Below, in pieces: positions 9,990 through 19,583 of a DNA stretch of 64,000 bases. Below the pieces are notes generated by a model. That model had not been told where the DNA came from. It searched no databases and saw only the letters and a list, made by a program, of their open reading frames with translations. Each line of letters begins with the position of its first letter. The first letter of the stretch is position 1. The stretch comes from Dipteris shenzhenensis (Eukaryota > Polypodiophyta > Polypodiopsida > Gleicheniales), in NCBI GenBank assembly GCA_047967505.1, contig CM106539.1; one strand, written 5' to 3'. Position numbers and translations under genes: made by a program.

Positions 9990-12400
9990 ACATTGTTTTC
10001 AATCAAATTGTTTTCTCCAATCTCATGTCAATTTCCATTTTTCTTTGCACTTTGCGAAGTGGAATCAGGCAAGATTTGAAACATTGAAAATGGCCACAAT
10101 TCTTTCCTAATAAGAAAGAGCATCACATCCCATGAGGGCTCTTTAACATATTAGTAATCTTCAAAAGTACCAACCCTTCTTTCAAAAAATTTGTCTATAA
10201 AGTTATACTTTGATAAAGGAGTAGGCATATTACTTTATAATCTATTATAGTTTTATTTATAATATTGAGAATGTAGCCCCAAGCTACACACCATAAGGAT
10301 TTTGAGTTCTAAATTAAAGGTAGGCTCATGAGTCCCGAATAACTCATCTTCATTCCAAATAGTGCTAAAATTTATTGTTACAATGTGGTGAACATTAATG
10401 TGGGCATTCAACTAGAAAGGATTGATTGGACACTCAAAAAGTAGTTTATGGTTAGTGAAACAATTCCAAAATATGGAAGTTAAAGTACTTTTGAAGATGT
10501 GACTTCCTCTTGTAAAATCGATGTGCTTTGGTGATGGATCCTTTGAGCTCAATCCTCTCTCAATCAAGGGAGGCAATGAGAGGAAAGGCCTCATACATGG
10601 TGGCAAGTGGAGAACATATGAGAGAAGGTAGTACTTTATCTTGTACGACCAATAAGGTAAGTGGAAGAGGGGATTATGTGTCCATTGGAAACGCAATGGT
10701 AAAATGAGACACCTTTTGGTGTTAAATATTGCTAATTATATACGCAATGAAGACTTGAGCATATTATATTGAGTTTGAGATAATGTCCCTTATGTGCTAG
10801 GGATAAAAAGTAAGAAGATCCCAATCAAAAATGTAAGATTGATTATGTAAAATATGTAGAGGCCAAATGCCCATAGATAGTTTGTGAATCATATGTAGCA
10901 GTCTTTAGAGAAAGACAAACTAGTTTCTACTATTTAGGATATGCTTAATTTGGTGTACATGGTGCTCATAAATGATTATGTACCCATCAATTAAGGTGAC
11001 CAACCACTTAAATTACAAGTTCTTACTAAAACCTTGAAGGTAGGTGCCCCCCCCCCCCCCCTCCCCCATGACTTGAATGCATGACTTGAGCATTGGAGAG
11101 CCAAAGACCGAACCCCCATGCCAAAGCATCAAAAGTATTTTCTTTTTGTGAAATAGGGTAGCCTTAAAAGTCTTAGATTGTCTCCAATGAGACCAAAGCC
11201 TTAGAATACATGTGCATTCCTCTATGTCGACGCTTCCTGCACATCCACTATGCGAGCCCCTATGCGAACGACTACTCAAAAATACCCGCTACTTTAACGA
11301 TGAAGAGCGACCTCATTTTTATCGACTTTAATGGAGTGTGATTTTGCGATGAAATCGGCTATTCACTCGAAGGTGGTGTATGTAGAATAGAAGCCTTTCT
11401 CGAATTTTGAGCACCAGGGTTGTTTTGATTTCTGCATGTGAGCGTACTCTTAAGCCCTAATGGCATGGTGGGAAAGGGCTTTTTATGGCAAAAACTAGCT
11501 ACTCAAGTTATGGTGAAAATGTGGATTTTATGTCATTTTCAACCCATAGATGCTTCATAAAGCCTTTTTTCGCACAAAACCATTGACCTCAAGAGCTTAC
11601 AGCACATTCCTGCATTGCCTTTTGGCAACTCTCAAGTGATTCCAGGCTGCAAGAGATTTTTGCAAGAAAACATGAGAAGCTTCTCATTTAGATGAAGATA
11701 TAAAACTCGAGCAACTACGTTCATGAATTGTGCTGCTTTTTTTTATGTTAGTGGGGCTCCCATATCCATTGCATAAACTTTGGCATTTGTCATTTCAGGT
11801 CCTAAAATCATGGTGGAGAGGCTAGACTATGTTCATAGACCTATGCACGAATGTGATCTCAGTGGTTTTGTGGGGAAAAAATGGGGGACCACGTGCAATG
11901 TTGGTATTAGATTTCCCCTACAAAATGACCCTGCAATGGTGTGAAGTCCTTAGAGAGCATTCCCACGACATGCTACATTCATGCAAGCAAAGGTGGTCAA
12001 GGTAGGGCACTTTTCCCATCAGTGCTTGCCTACCTTACCCGAGAAATCCCGAGATTTTAATGTCAAACATGCGGCTAGGATTGGTAGATGAGACATGTCG
12101 GTTCAACGAGGTTGAAAACCCGACTCCAATGGAAATGCCAAATACTTGGCATCTACGATTTTGGACAATTGTAGGCCGGGAGAGGAATTTTTCAGCATGT
12201 AGTAGCCTATATGTGGACTCTCGAGGTTTTTGTGAGGGGTTTGGCAAGCCACAGGCGTGTTGGCGGCGATTAGTAGCGATGCTGCTAAATTTGGTGCTGC
12301 TCGGGCTGCCAATTCTCATAAAAAGACTCCCTGACAAGAAAGCTATTAACTACAAACACAAAAATAATGACGGAATTTCGAATCGATGGGGGGGCGCGCG
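9990..12400. other. Intergenic DNA upstream of the GATA gene
   Basis: No supported gene. A homopolymer C run interrupted by one T lies at about 11047-11066. GC content rises from about 12,000 towards the GATA gene; the overlapping ORFs on both strands in 12,035-12,470 have no family features and probably reflect the GC-richer promoter region. Confidence 0.4.
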
Positions 12401-12469
12401 TGCGTGGGCCAACGTGGCAGGGGTCCACCTGACGGCCATGTGGCAGATGCGTGGAATCCACGGGGAGTG

Positions 12470-12477
12470 CCACGTGG
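12470..12477. promoter_or_regulatory. G-box upstream of the GATA gene
   Basis: A perfect palindrome, CCACGTGG, lies 121 bp upstream of the predicted GATA start codon. The G-box core CACGTG is the standard site for plant bZIP and bHLH (including PIF) factors. A related AACGTGGC lies near 12,411. Binding is inferred from sequence only. Confidence 0.45.
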
Positions 12478-12597
12478 ACAGGGTCCTACTCGTCATCTTC
12501 TTCACTACCCCTGTTGAGTTGCTGAGTATCTTTGCAAGCCTTTTCCGCTATAGCCTCTTTGCAAGCTCTTTTCCGCCATAGCCCCTCTTCCCCTTCT

Positions 12598-13809
12598 ATG
12601 GACCCCTTCTTCTTCCCCACCCTCCCTCGTAAACCCCTCGACCTCGAGCCCTGGCCTCCCTCCGACCCTTTCCTCGTCGATGACCTCCTTGATTTCTCCA
12701 ACGACGACATCGCTGGTCCTATTGGTGAAGATATTGACTCCAATACATGTGCCGCCGCTCATGTCGCCCTCTCAGACATCTCCTCCGATTCCTCCCTCCT
12801 GCGCACGCCTGAAATCTTCAGCTTTGGCTCCGCTGAGATGCTTTCCGTGCGAACGCCTGGAGTTTCAGACGCGCACCAGACTTCCGGGGAGCCCTCTTAC
12901 ACGCAAGTGAGTTCTCTCGCTTCTCGTAGTTTGTTGCTCTCCTACGCAAGAATTGTGCGACAATCCCATGCCGCGTGTTTTGATCTCAATCCAACCTTTA
13001 AGGGTCTGGAAGTCTCATTCGCGGTCACTTGCTCCGCTTTTCTGCAGCCCGACGAACTCGCCGAGCTGGAATGGCTATCCGCTTTCGTTGAGGATTCTTA
13101 TATCACAGACAAAACTTTGACATCAGTCCTCAATACGAATTTGAACGACGAGAAAAGGTCCAGCGGAAGCAACGATAGACAACCACATCCGAACAAGGGT
13201 CCTATGTTTGTGGTAGAGGAGTGCAATGCCTTCTCGCAAAGGTCCAACAGCCGCGGCGCCAAGGCAGTAGTAAAAGCGCGCTCTCGTGGTAAGAGGTCTC
13301 GGACAGGAGGCCGGGTGTGGTCACTTCACATGTTGCTTCCAATCTCGCCCGACAGAAGTACGCTCTCAGAAGACTTGGAAGAAGACAGCGAGTCTTCCTC
13401 TTTGGACTATGAAGCAGACGAATGCCTGCGGCAGAGCAAGAAGCCCAACCAAGGGAGTCACGCCAAGAAAATTTTCGAAAACTTTCAAGCCCGCAGGTGT
13501 ACACACTGCCAAGTTCAGAAGACTCCCCAGTGGCGGGCAGGTCCCCTGGGTCCAAAGACGCTTTGCAATGCCTGCGGTGTGCGCTACAAATCTGGTAGAC
13601 TAGTTCCAGAGTACAGGCCGGCCGGAAGTCCCAGCTTCGTCAGTGAAGTTCACTCCAATTCCCATAGGAAGATATTAGAGATGAGGCAGCTCCGAGAGCG
13701 ACAGCATTCGCAGGTCAATACCGCCAGCGACATAAGCAGAGAGCACGAAGAAGCCAACGCTTCTGAGGAAAGCGTGACCTCAATTCTTGCGAAACGCGAA
13801 GCTGTTTAA
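12598..13809 (+). CDS. GATA: GATA zinc-finger transcription factor, subfamily A
   Basis: Nuclear factor predicted to bind WGATAR promoter sites. The start is the ATG at 12598, because the open frame upstream has no earlier ATG. CDS is 12598-12906 joined to 13048-13809: 356 residues after removing a 141-nt intron. Exon 1 encodes the N-terminal motif [10 protein letters not shown] (residues 27-36). Exon 2 opens with [18 protein letters not shown] (104-121), the conserved acidic motif of subfamily A. A basic stretch [10 protein letters not shown] follows (179-188), then one GATA finger with Cys254, Cys257, Cys276 and Cys279 (CX2CX18CX2C), with TPQWR and [21 protein letters not shown] in the family pattern. 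The tail has [12 protein letters not shown], also conserved. No frameshift or missing key residue was seen, so it looks functional. Which Arabidopsis paralogue it matches best was not determined. Confidence 0.95.
   Translation: MDPFFFPTLPRKPLDLEPWPPSDPFLVDDLLDFSNDDIAGPIGEDIDSNTCAAAHVALSDISSDSSLLRTPEIFSFGSAEMLSVRTPGVSDAHQTSGEPSYTQVSSLASRSLLLSYARIVRQSHAACFDLNPTFKGLEVSFAVTCSAFLQPDELAELEWLSAFVEDSYITDKTLTSVLNTNLNDEKRSSGSNDRQPHPNKGPMFVVEECNAFSQRSNSRGAKAVVKARSRGKRSRTGGRVWSLHMLLPISPDRSTLSEDLEEDSESSSLDYEADECLRQSKKPNQGSHAKKIFENFQARRCTHCQVQKTPQWRAGPLGPKTLCNACGVRYKSGRLVPEYRPAGSPSFVSEVHSNSHRKILEMRQLRERQHSQVNTASDISREHEEANASEESVTSILAKREAV
12907..13047 (+). other. Predicted phase-0 intron of the GATA gene
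   Basis: The donor is GTGAGT after CAA. The acceptor is a pyrimidine-rich tract ending TTTTCTGCAG. Removing it joins GEPSYTQ to [11 protein letters not shown], restoring the family arrangement, whereas the intervening 47 codons look unlike any GATA protein. The intron is a multiple of three with no in-frame stop, so a retained-intron transcript would encode a 403-residue protein. Confidence 0.85.
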
Positions 13810-14740
13810 GAGGAATGGAAATGCCTCTGCTATGGGGAGGAACATTGTTAGCTTGGGGTTTAGTGTTAGAAACTGTGAAACCCAATTGCGTAGGCAGTTG
13901 ATTCTTATGAGATTTGAGCGACATGGGTTTTTGTATGGTAAGTGATTGAGCAAGGTTAGCTTAGAAACGGTCGCGAGAGGCAAATTCATTCCGGAGGCTT
14001 ACATTCTGGTAAGCTGCGGATTGTTGTAAAATATGGCTTTGTAAGCTGGAATTACTGTGGAAGGAAGGAAATATGTTGGCTCTTGAACGATCACAAAACT
14101 CTAAGCGTAACAAATTCATCAGGTTAATTGTAAACTATTGGAATACAGGTTAAGAGGAAGAAAACAGTTTCCCCCTACGTATCGAACAATCCTTACGTGT
14201 AGACAACAAATGCTTACGTCTCTGGTTCATGCTCAGCGAAGATAACAGATATCGCAGTGAGGAATTGTAGGTTACAGGAACAGATATCTGCTTTTAAAAA
14301 AAATTACACGGGTTCATACAACGTTGCTACCCAATAGGTATGAGCTTCCAATCAAGAACAATATAGAATCCCTTGCAAAAACCTCAGCAGATTCTTTCGC
14401 GATTATCATCATTCGTTGGGTGGACAAGATTTTCACCGATTTTCGTTCCTTCGAAGCTCGTCACGTACGAACCGATTTATGTAGGCTATTGCGTCGAAAA
14501 CAAGGCGTGGACGTTGGCGGCTGTTCTTGGGCTAGAACTTTGAGACACTTCATTATGACCTTGATGTTGTGGCATTGCCATGTGTGCTGACTTTGTCACA
14601 ACTCGATGTTAAGTAGATTCTTTTATAAGGTATTGAGAGCATCAATCACGACGGTCTAGCGGAGGTGTGGCACTTGGAGCTCCATGCAGAGGCACTTGGC
14701 GCTGTCTGGTTGGCTGAGACGATAAGTTTTTGGTCAATGG
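13810..14740. other. Downstream flank of the GATA gene
   Basis: Includes the likely 3' untranslated region (the first few hundred bases). No consensus AATAAA was noticed close to the stop. ORFs of 60-90 codons here show no family features. Confidence 0.4.
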
Positions 14741-14748
14741 ATGGAAGT

Positions 14749-14868
14749 TTTTTTTTCCCCGCACACCCACGGACACAACTGCCTGTGGCCTACATGAGAA
14801 TTGAACACGCAAAAGTTCCAAGCATGGCTCTACACAGAGATATTGAAGCTCCCGCTCGACCACTTTAG
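14749..14868 (-). mobile_element. Candidate tRNA-derived SINE
   Basis: On the minus strand an A-box match, TGGTCGAGCGGG (14851-14862), is followed about 55 nt later by a B-box match, GTTCAATTC (14798-14806). The unit ends in a run of nine A (plus-strand T run 14749-14757). This is the layout of a tRNA-head SINE with an A tail. It does not fold as an intact tRNA by eye. Only this copy was noticed in the window, so the family status is unproven. Confidence 0.4.
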
Positions 14869-14879
14869 AAAAATTGTTA

Positions 14880-15609
14880 TGGCTAGGCCAAAGTTACACT
14901 GCCTGAAATTACACTAAAAGAAAACAAATTGAATTTGCGAGACTACTAGGAAAAGACAAAGGAAATTAGGGATGGTTTATTTCGACTCCCCCCCTTTGAC
15001 GAGCATAATTCTACTAATTCATAACAATGTGGAAGGAAAATTGAGATTTTCTAAGGACTATAAATACATGGCACATCAATGATTCTCAAGAGGGACTCTC
15101 ACCCTCAAATGGCTAACTCAAATAGCTGGGTTCTTGATGTGACTTGGGGACTCGCGTCCATTCCCTCATGTAGAAGGCCTAGGAAGTAGCCATTTAAGTG
15201 AAATTGGAGAATTTTTTGGAATCATTTTACCCTATGGCAAGGTTCGCATGATTTTTCCAAGTTTTCAACTCAATGTGACTTGTTGGATTGATGCCTACGA
15301 CCCGGGGACTTTCATTGATAGGGGGAATAGCACTAGGAGGTCTAGAGCATGGAGTCTTCTTTCCCGTTGTCCCCTCTTTTTCCCTTCCATGACATAAGCC
15401 CCTTAGTTCTCATTTGACCACTTATTACCCTCGTGGCAATGGTGAAGCTGAGTCAATTAACAAGACACTCAAGTTTATCCTCATGGGTGGTGTGTGATTT
15501 TATTACTAGTAGCACATGTTCAATGAGCAAAAATGCCCGAGATGCATTGTGGTGGCATCATTCTTGTAGGCCTTGCATTTGTAGACACTAAAACTAAGCA
15601 CACAAATGA
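14880..15609. other. Intergenic DNA, nothing recognised
   Basis: No supported gene, terminal repeat or RNA gene. Confidence 0.4.
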
Positions 15610-15613
15610 CTTG

Positions 15614-15859
15614 AACACTATATTAGAGAATTTGGTAATTTTCAGATAGTTTGGGAATTCCCTACATGGTTAAGATTTGGCCACATGGTCAAATCTTAAC
15701 TCCTTACTTGAAAGTGGAATCCACCCTTAACGCTATATTAGGGGATCCTCCCGAGTACCACTTTCAAATAAGGGGTTAAGATTTAGCCACATGGTCAAAT
15801 CTTAACCCCTTATTTGAAATTGGGACTTAGGAGATTCCCAAATTCTCTACTATAGTGTT
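15614..15859. mobile_element. 246-bp fold-back MITE with two internal hairpins
   Basis: The ends are 22-bp terminal inverted repeats, 15614-15635 and 15838-15859, with one mismatch, beginning AACACTATA on each strand. Both flanks carry CTTG (15610-15613 and 15860-15863), a likely 4-bp target-site duplication. Inside are two related hairpins. The first has 11-bp arms at 15669-15679 and 15690-15700. The second has a perfect 23-bp stem, 15762-15784 with 15797-15819, around a 12-nt loop. Both loops centre on CCACATGG. No ORF is present, as usual for a non-autonomous DNA element. The superfamily is not settled by these ends. Confidence 0.8.
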
Positions 15860-15863
15860 CTTG

Positions 15864-16485
15864 CCAGAGACATCGATTTTGGCCTTGCTCACTTAGCATT
15901 TTGACATGGAGCACAAACATAAATGGTGGAACAAAACAAGGCGATTGCTTCATTTTGCCTGGCCATGCCAAGTTTTTCTTTTGGAGCATTACGTTGTCCA
16001 AGCTCTTTCTGAAAGAATATTGATGGGAAATCATGCTAGGCTCTAAGGGATCATGCTACTTTCAATGCCCATTTCTCATTTTGTGGGAATTCAAGCCCCG
16101 AGTTCCTATTTTTTACCCGTTCATTTTCTTTGCCTTCTATTTTCACCTTTCTCGCTTTATTCACCATAACTTTTCCCTTTCCCCTTCTCCCATGTATTCA
16201 TGTTACCTTGCCCCCTCCCTTTATTCGTGTTGACTCCCTTGAACCTTCCATTGTTTTGGCCCTCGCAATACTTCCCAACTTGTTGAATTTATTAAAAATA
16301 TATTTTTCTATAAACACTAGTGTGAGGGACTCTTACATCATATAATTTGCCTTGTTTTTATGATCAAAATGTCTATAAGCAAAGGCTACTTAAACCCTAG
16401 AGAATTATCAAGCACTAGAAATGTGTTTTGAGTAGAAGCTTGAAAATGACAATGAGGTGATTCTTTGATTTGCTCATCCTTTCAT
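15864..16485. other. Intergenic DNA, nothing recognised
   Basis: Pyrimidine-rich on the plus strand around 16,100-16,220; no supported gene. Confidence 0.4.
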
Positions 16486-16487
16486 CA

Positions 16488-16640
16488 CAATTTGAAGTCT
16501 TGGGTTTATCCTTTTTGTATGTCATAAATCAAACTTTGAAAGGATCAACTCTTTCTCAATTCCAAGTCTTGGGCTCTTATCCCTTTTGTGGTCTCATATG
16601 TCATTCATCAAACTTTATAAGCATCAACTCCTTCACACGG
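16488..16640 (+). repeat. Two-copy direct repeat (about 75 bp)
   Basis: Two diverged tandem copies, starting at about 16,490 and 16,560, share AAGTCTTGGG, TCAAACTTT and ATCAACTC in the same order. The ORF over it is not convincing. Confidence 0.6.
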
Positions 16641-16904
16641 CACCTTTTTCAAAGCAATCCTTTTTGGAGAGGCCAAGACGTTTTTCTTAATCTATTGTGG
16701 CGCATGATTGTCACACCATGCCTTTGTATGTGTGGAGTGGAGTCCTTTCTTGTAGGGTTGAGATCTTATAGGATATAACCCCACTTGAGGTTGATTCCAT
16801 AGTGGCCCATCACATTTGAATGTCCTTCATGGATATTTTATTGCACCATCTAATTGCCTTTCAAAAAGTGTTTTGTGTTGATGCCAAACATGGCAAAACA
16901 TTAT

Positions 16905-17078
16905 CATTATTTAAAAAGTATTTGCTTCATAGGCATATGTGCATTTATCAAGCATTGTGAAGTATTTGGTTTGTAGGCATATGTGTATTTATATAGCATT
17001 TATAAAGTAGACATCATTGTTTCCAAAGTAGCTGCTTTGTTAGGAATACGTGCATTTATCAAGCACTATGCAGAGCTC
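16905..17078 (+). repeat. Degenerate three-copy repeat
   Basis: Three loose copies share a block like AAGTATTTGCTT, then AGGCATATGTGCATTTAT and an AAGCA-type ending. Divergence is high and unit length varies, so limits are approximate. Confidence 0.5.
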
Positions 17079-17079
17079 C

Positions 17080-19383
17080 AAAGAAGACAATAAAAGTGAA
17101 GAGCAAAATGAAGAGCTTCAGAGAATGAAAGAAAAAACATAATCTCTTTAGATTTCAAGCTTGTAAACAAGCTAGTAACAATAGTAAAGCTTTGTTTCTC
17201 TAAGAATGATTTGACAATCTAATGCTTAACCATACATTGCTTTCTTGAGAGCACTGGAATGGTTTAATGTACCAAGCATATAGCTATAACATATCAACTT
17301 CAATCGAGTTAGATTCATAAACGTATGGGTGTAAATGCATGTTAATGTATGCACTAGGAACTTGCATGGCCATGCCACATATATGCTTGATATTTTAAGA
17401 CTTGTTGACATAGTGTTGTTGTCTATGAGCTTCATTATTACATATTGGGCAATAAAAGTTATACCAATCTATGACGCATGGATTTTTCAAACATATTTTT
17501 AATACATGTACTCAACTAATTTGTGTTAATACATTTGGATATTTAAAAGATGGAAAACTAATTAGAGAAAAGGGTGAATAGTGTAAACAAACATTTATTT
17601 GATTTATAAACTTATTCCCAATACATGCATCTTCTAAGGTGCATTAACTCATTCAAATTTTTTCAAAATGCAAAAAGATTAAAGGAAAAGGTGAATCATA
17701 CCAAAAAATTTATATATGCCAAATTTTCCCTTTTTATTCGTATGTATAAGTATTTATACAAATGAAAATTAGTCTTTTGGGCAAATATCCCTTTGTTAAA
17801 AAAAAGGGGGAAAAGTTTGCGCTAACACAAACTTTAATAGAAGAATCAAAACTAAGTTAATGGCGATGTGGTGAATTTATAGAAACTCATGACATGGAAG
17901 TGTTAATCTATTGCATCTGATAGACCATCCATGGATGTAATAAGCTGACACTCGATTTCTTATTGAACCATGATGTAACAATTGTGCCAACTTCATGTGA
18001 CGGAGTTGTAGGTAGCATGTCAAATTTATCCCAACAAGTAGTTGTCCTCAAGTGTGACTTTCATGAGATCGAATGGAAAGTTTGCAAAGGGGCATTCAAG
18101 AATATCAAAAGAAATTATAAAGGAAGGAAACTTACTCCTAGTTTTGGATGTACTACTCATACATTGTTAAGTATTTCTTAAATTTTGGGTCTATTATATG
18201 TAGTTAGATGCTAGAATGTGTTTCGGTCTTGATAGTAGATTTATTGAGTTACTACAAAATCTCTATTGGCTATTCCAACATATTAATGGATTGTCCAACA
18301 TTGATCTTCTTTGTAGTGCACCTATCACTAAGGGTGTGATTCCTTTTAAGACATTTATTGATATATTAATGATTGATAGCATTGTCATTTGAAATATGTC
18401 CATCTATAACACATTTTGTAAATAGTTTGTATCATATGGGCCCGAGTATAACTTTTTGAGTGGACACTCTATGCATGCCTACAAGTCATTCATGTTCTAT
18501 TTCCTATGTTATTGTCTACATGCAAATGTGGAAATGTATTGGATAAGTCATATGGTGGGATATCTAATTCTATAATGATGTTTTTTATCTTCATTTTGTG
18601 AAAGAAGTGGTGTTAAATTCTATTCTACCACAAAACACACAATATTGGATTTTCAAAATGTACTAAGAGGTAATCATGTTTCATTCCTTCTTATCAATGA
18701 ATTGTTGAGAAAAACCTTAGTTCCTAGGACACCATCGCACTGTATATCTTTCTAGCTATGTACCTTTTTTACGTGTAGGTGTAATGAGTCAATTTAGAAT
18801 TGTTTTGTTGATTATATGAGATCTCTTATTCATGGTCAATGTATTCCCTTATAACTTTTAGAAGTGGAAACTAGTCAAGTCTTTCATAGGTAAGTTCACT
18901 GCAATTCATGAGGATTTAGGTAAACAAATGCATGCTAGGTAGGAGTCTTCCCCCTTGTAAAAGAAGAATGTGTACTGCTATAATGCAACATACATCACTA
19001 CAAGGACAGCATCAAGCTATGGCCATCTGCAAAACATTGCACCGCCACAAGTTTTGGACATGGATTGTAGCATGATAGACTCAAGTACAATGCAATCATA
19101 TAAGGACTATGTTGCAAATGATGTCATCATGAAGTTCACATTTGGATATAAATGGGTTGGGCTATCTTGGTTTATGCCTCTACACAATTTTTTTCTTGTT
19201 TTTAGACTATAAATATGCATAGATTATAAACTATGTGGTCCTACAAGCATGTAGATGAAAACGTTCATGAAGATTTGACCCAGATTTGCTTGGGATGAAC
19301 TGGGGAACCCGATCAGGTGAACAAAAGGGTGATGTGTTTCAATGAAATGAATGTAAGGAAAATGTGCTTATTAGGTACCACAT
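17080..19383. other. AT-rich intergenic DNA
   Basis: ORFs of 60-80 codons on both strands (for example 17963-18181 and 18970-19212, plus strand) show no recognisable domain. Decayed transposon sequence is possible but could not be assigned. Confidence 0.4.
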
Positions 19384-19571
19384 TGTTGAGGATTCATCTC
19401 AACATCATGTTTTCATATGTGCATAGCACTAACCCAAAAGAGTGCTAAAAAGGAATATGTTCTTTATTTTTCATCTAAATCTAGTGTATTGTTAGTCATT
19501 TGTGGTGTGCTCTCTAGTTGTTCCCTCTCCTCATCTCCACTCTTCTCCTTTACTCTCTCCATATTTGTTCA
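19384..19571 (+). repeat. 5' LTR of copia B (188 bp)
   Basis: It starts TGTTGAGGATTCATCTCAACA, an inverted-repeat opening seen in copia LTRs, and ends TTTGTTCA directly before the primer site. The length is short for a copia LTR but possible. The partner 3' LTR was not found, so the outer end is inferred. Confidence 0.65.
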
Positions 19572-19583
19572 TGGTATCAAAGC
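19572..19583 (+). other. Primer-binding site of copia B
   Basis: TGGTATCAAAGC differs at one base from the plant copia consensus TGGTATCAGAGC and lies immediately after the CA end of the LTR. Confidence 0.8.

Noticed and set aside
12035-12581. Overlapping ORFs on both strands just upstream of the GATA gene
   Set aside because: Non-ATG starts, mutual overlap and no domain; more likely GC-richer promoter DNA.
12532-12597. Upstream extension of the GATA protein
   Set aside because: The extension begins at TTG, not ATG, and does not resemble GATA N-termini; the first in-frame ATG is at 12598.
14851-14862. tRNA gene
   Set aside because: A- and B-box matches are present but no acceptor-stem pairing or intact cloverleaf could be drawn, so it was listed as a SINE candidate.
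15616-15857. CACTA-superfamily assignment of the fold-back element, because CACTA lies near the terminus
   Set aside because: The inverted repeat extends two bases beyond CACTA, and the flanks then give no 3-bp duplication, whereas starting at AACACTA gives a clean CTTG pair.
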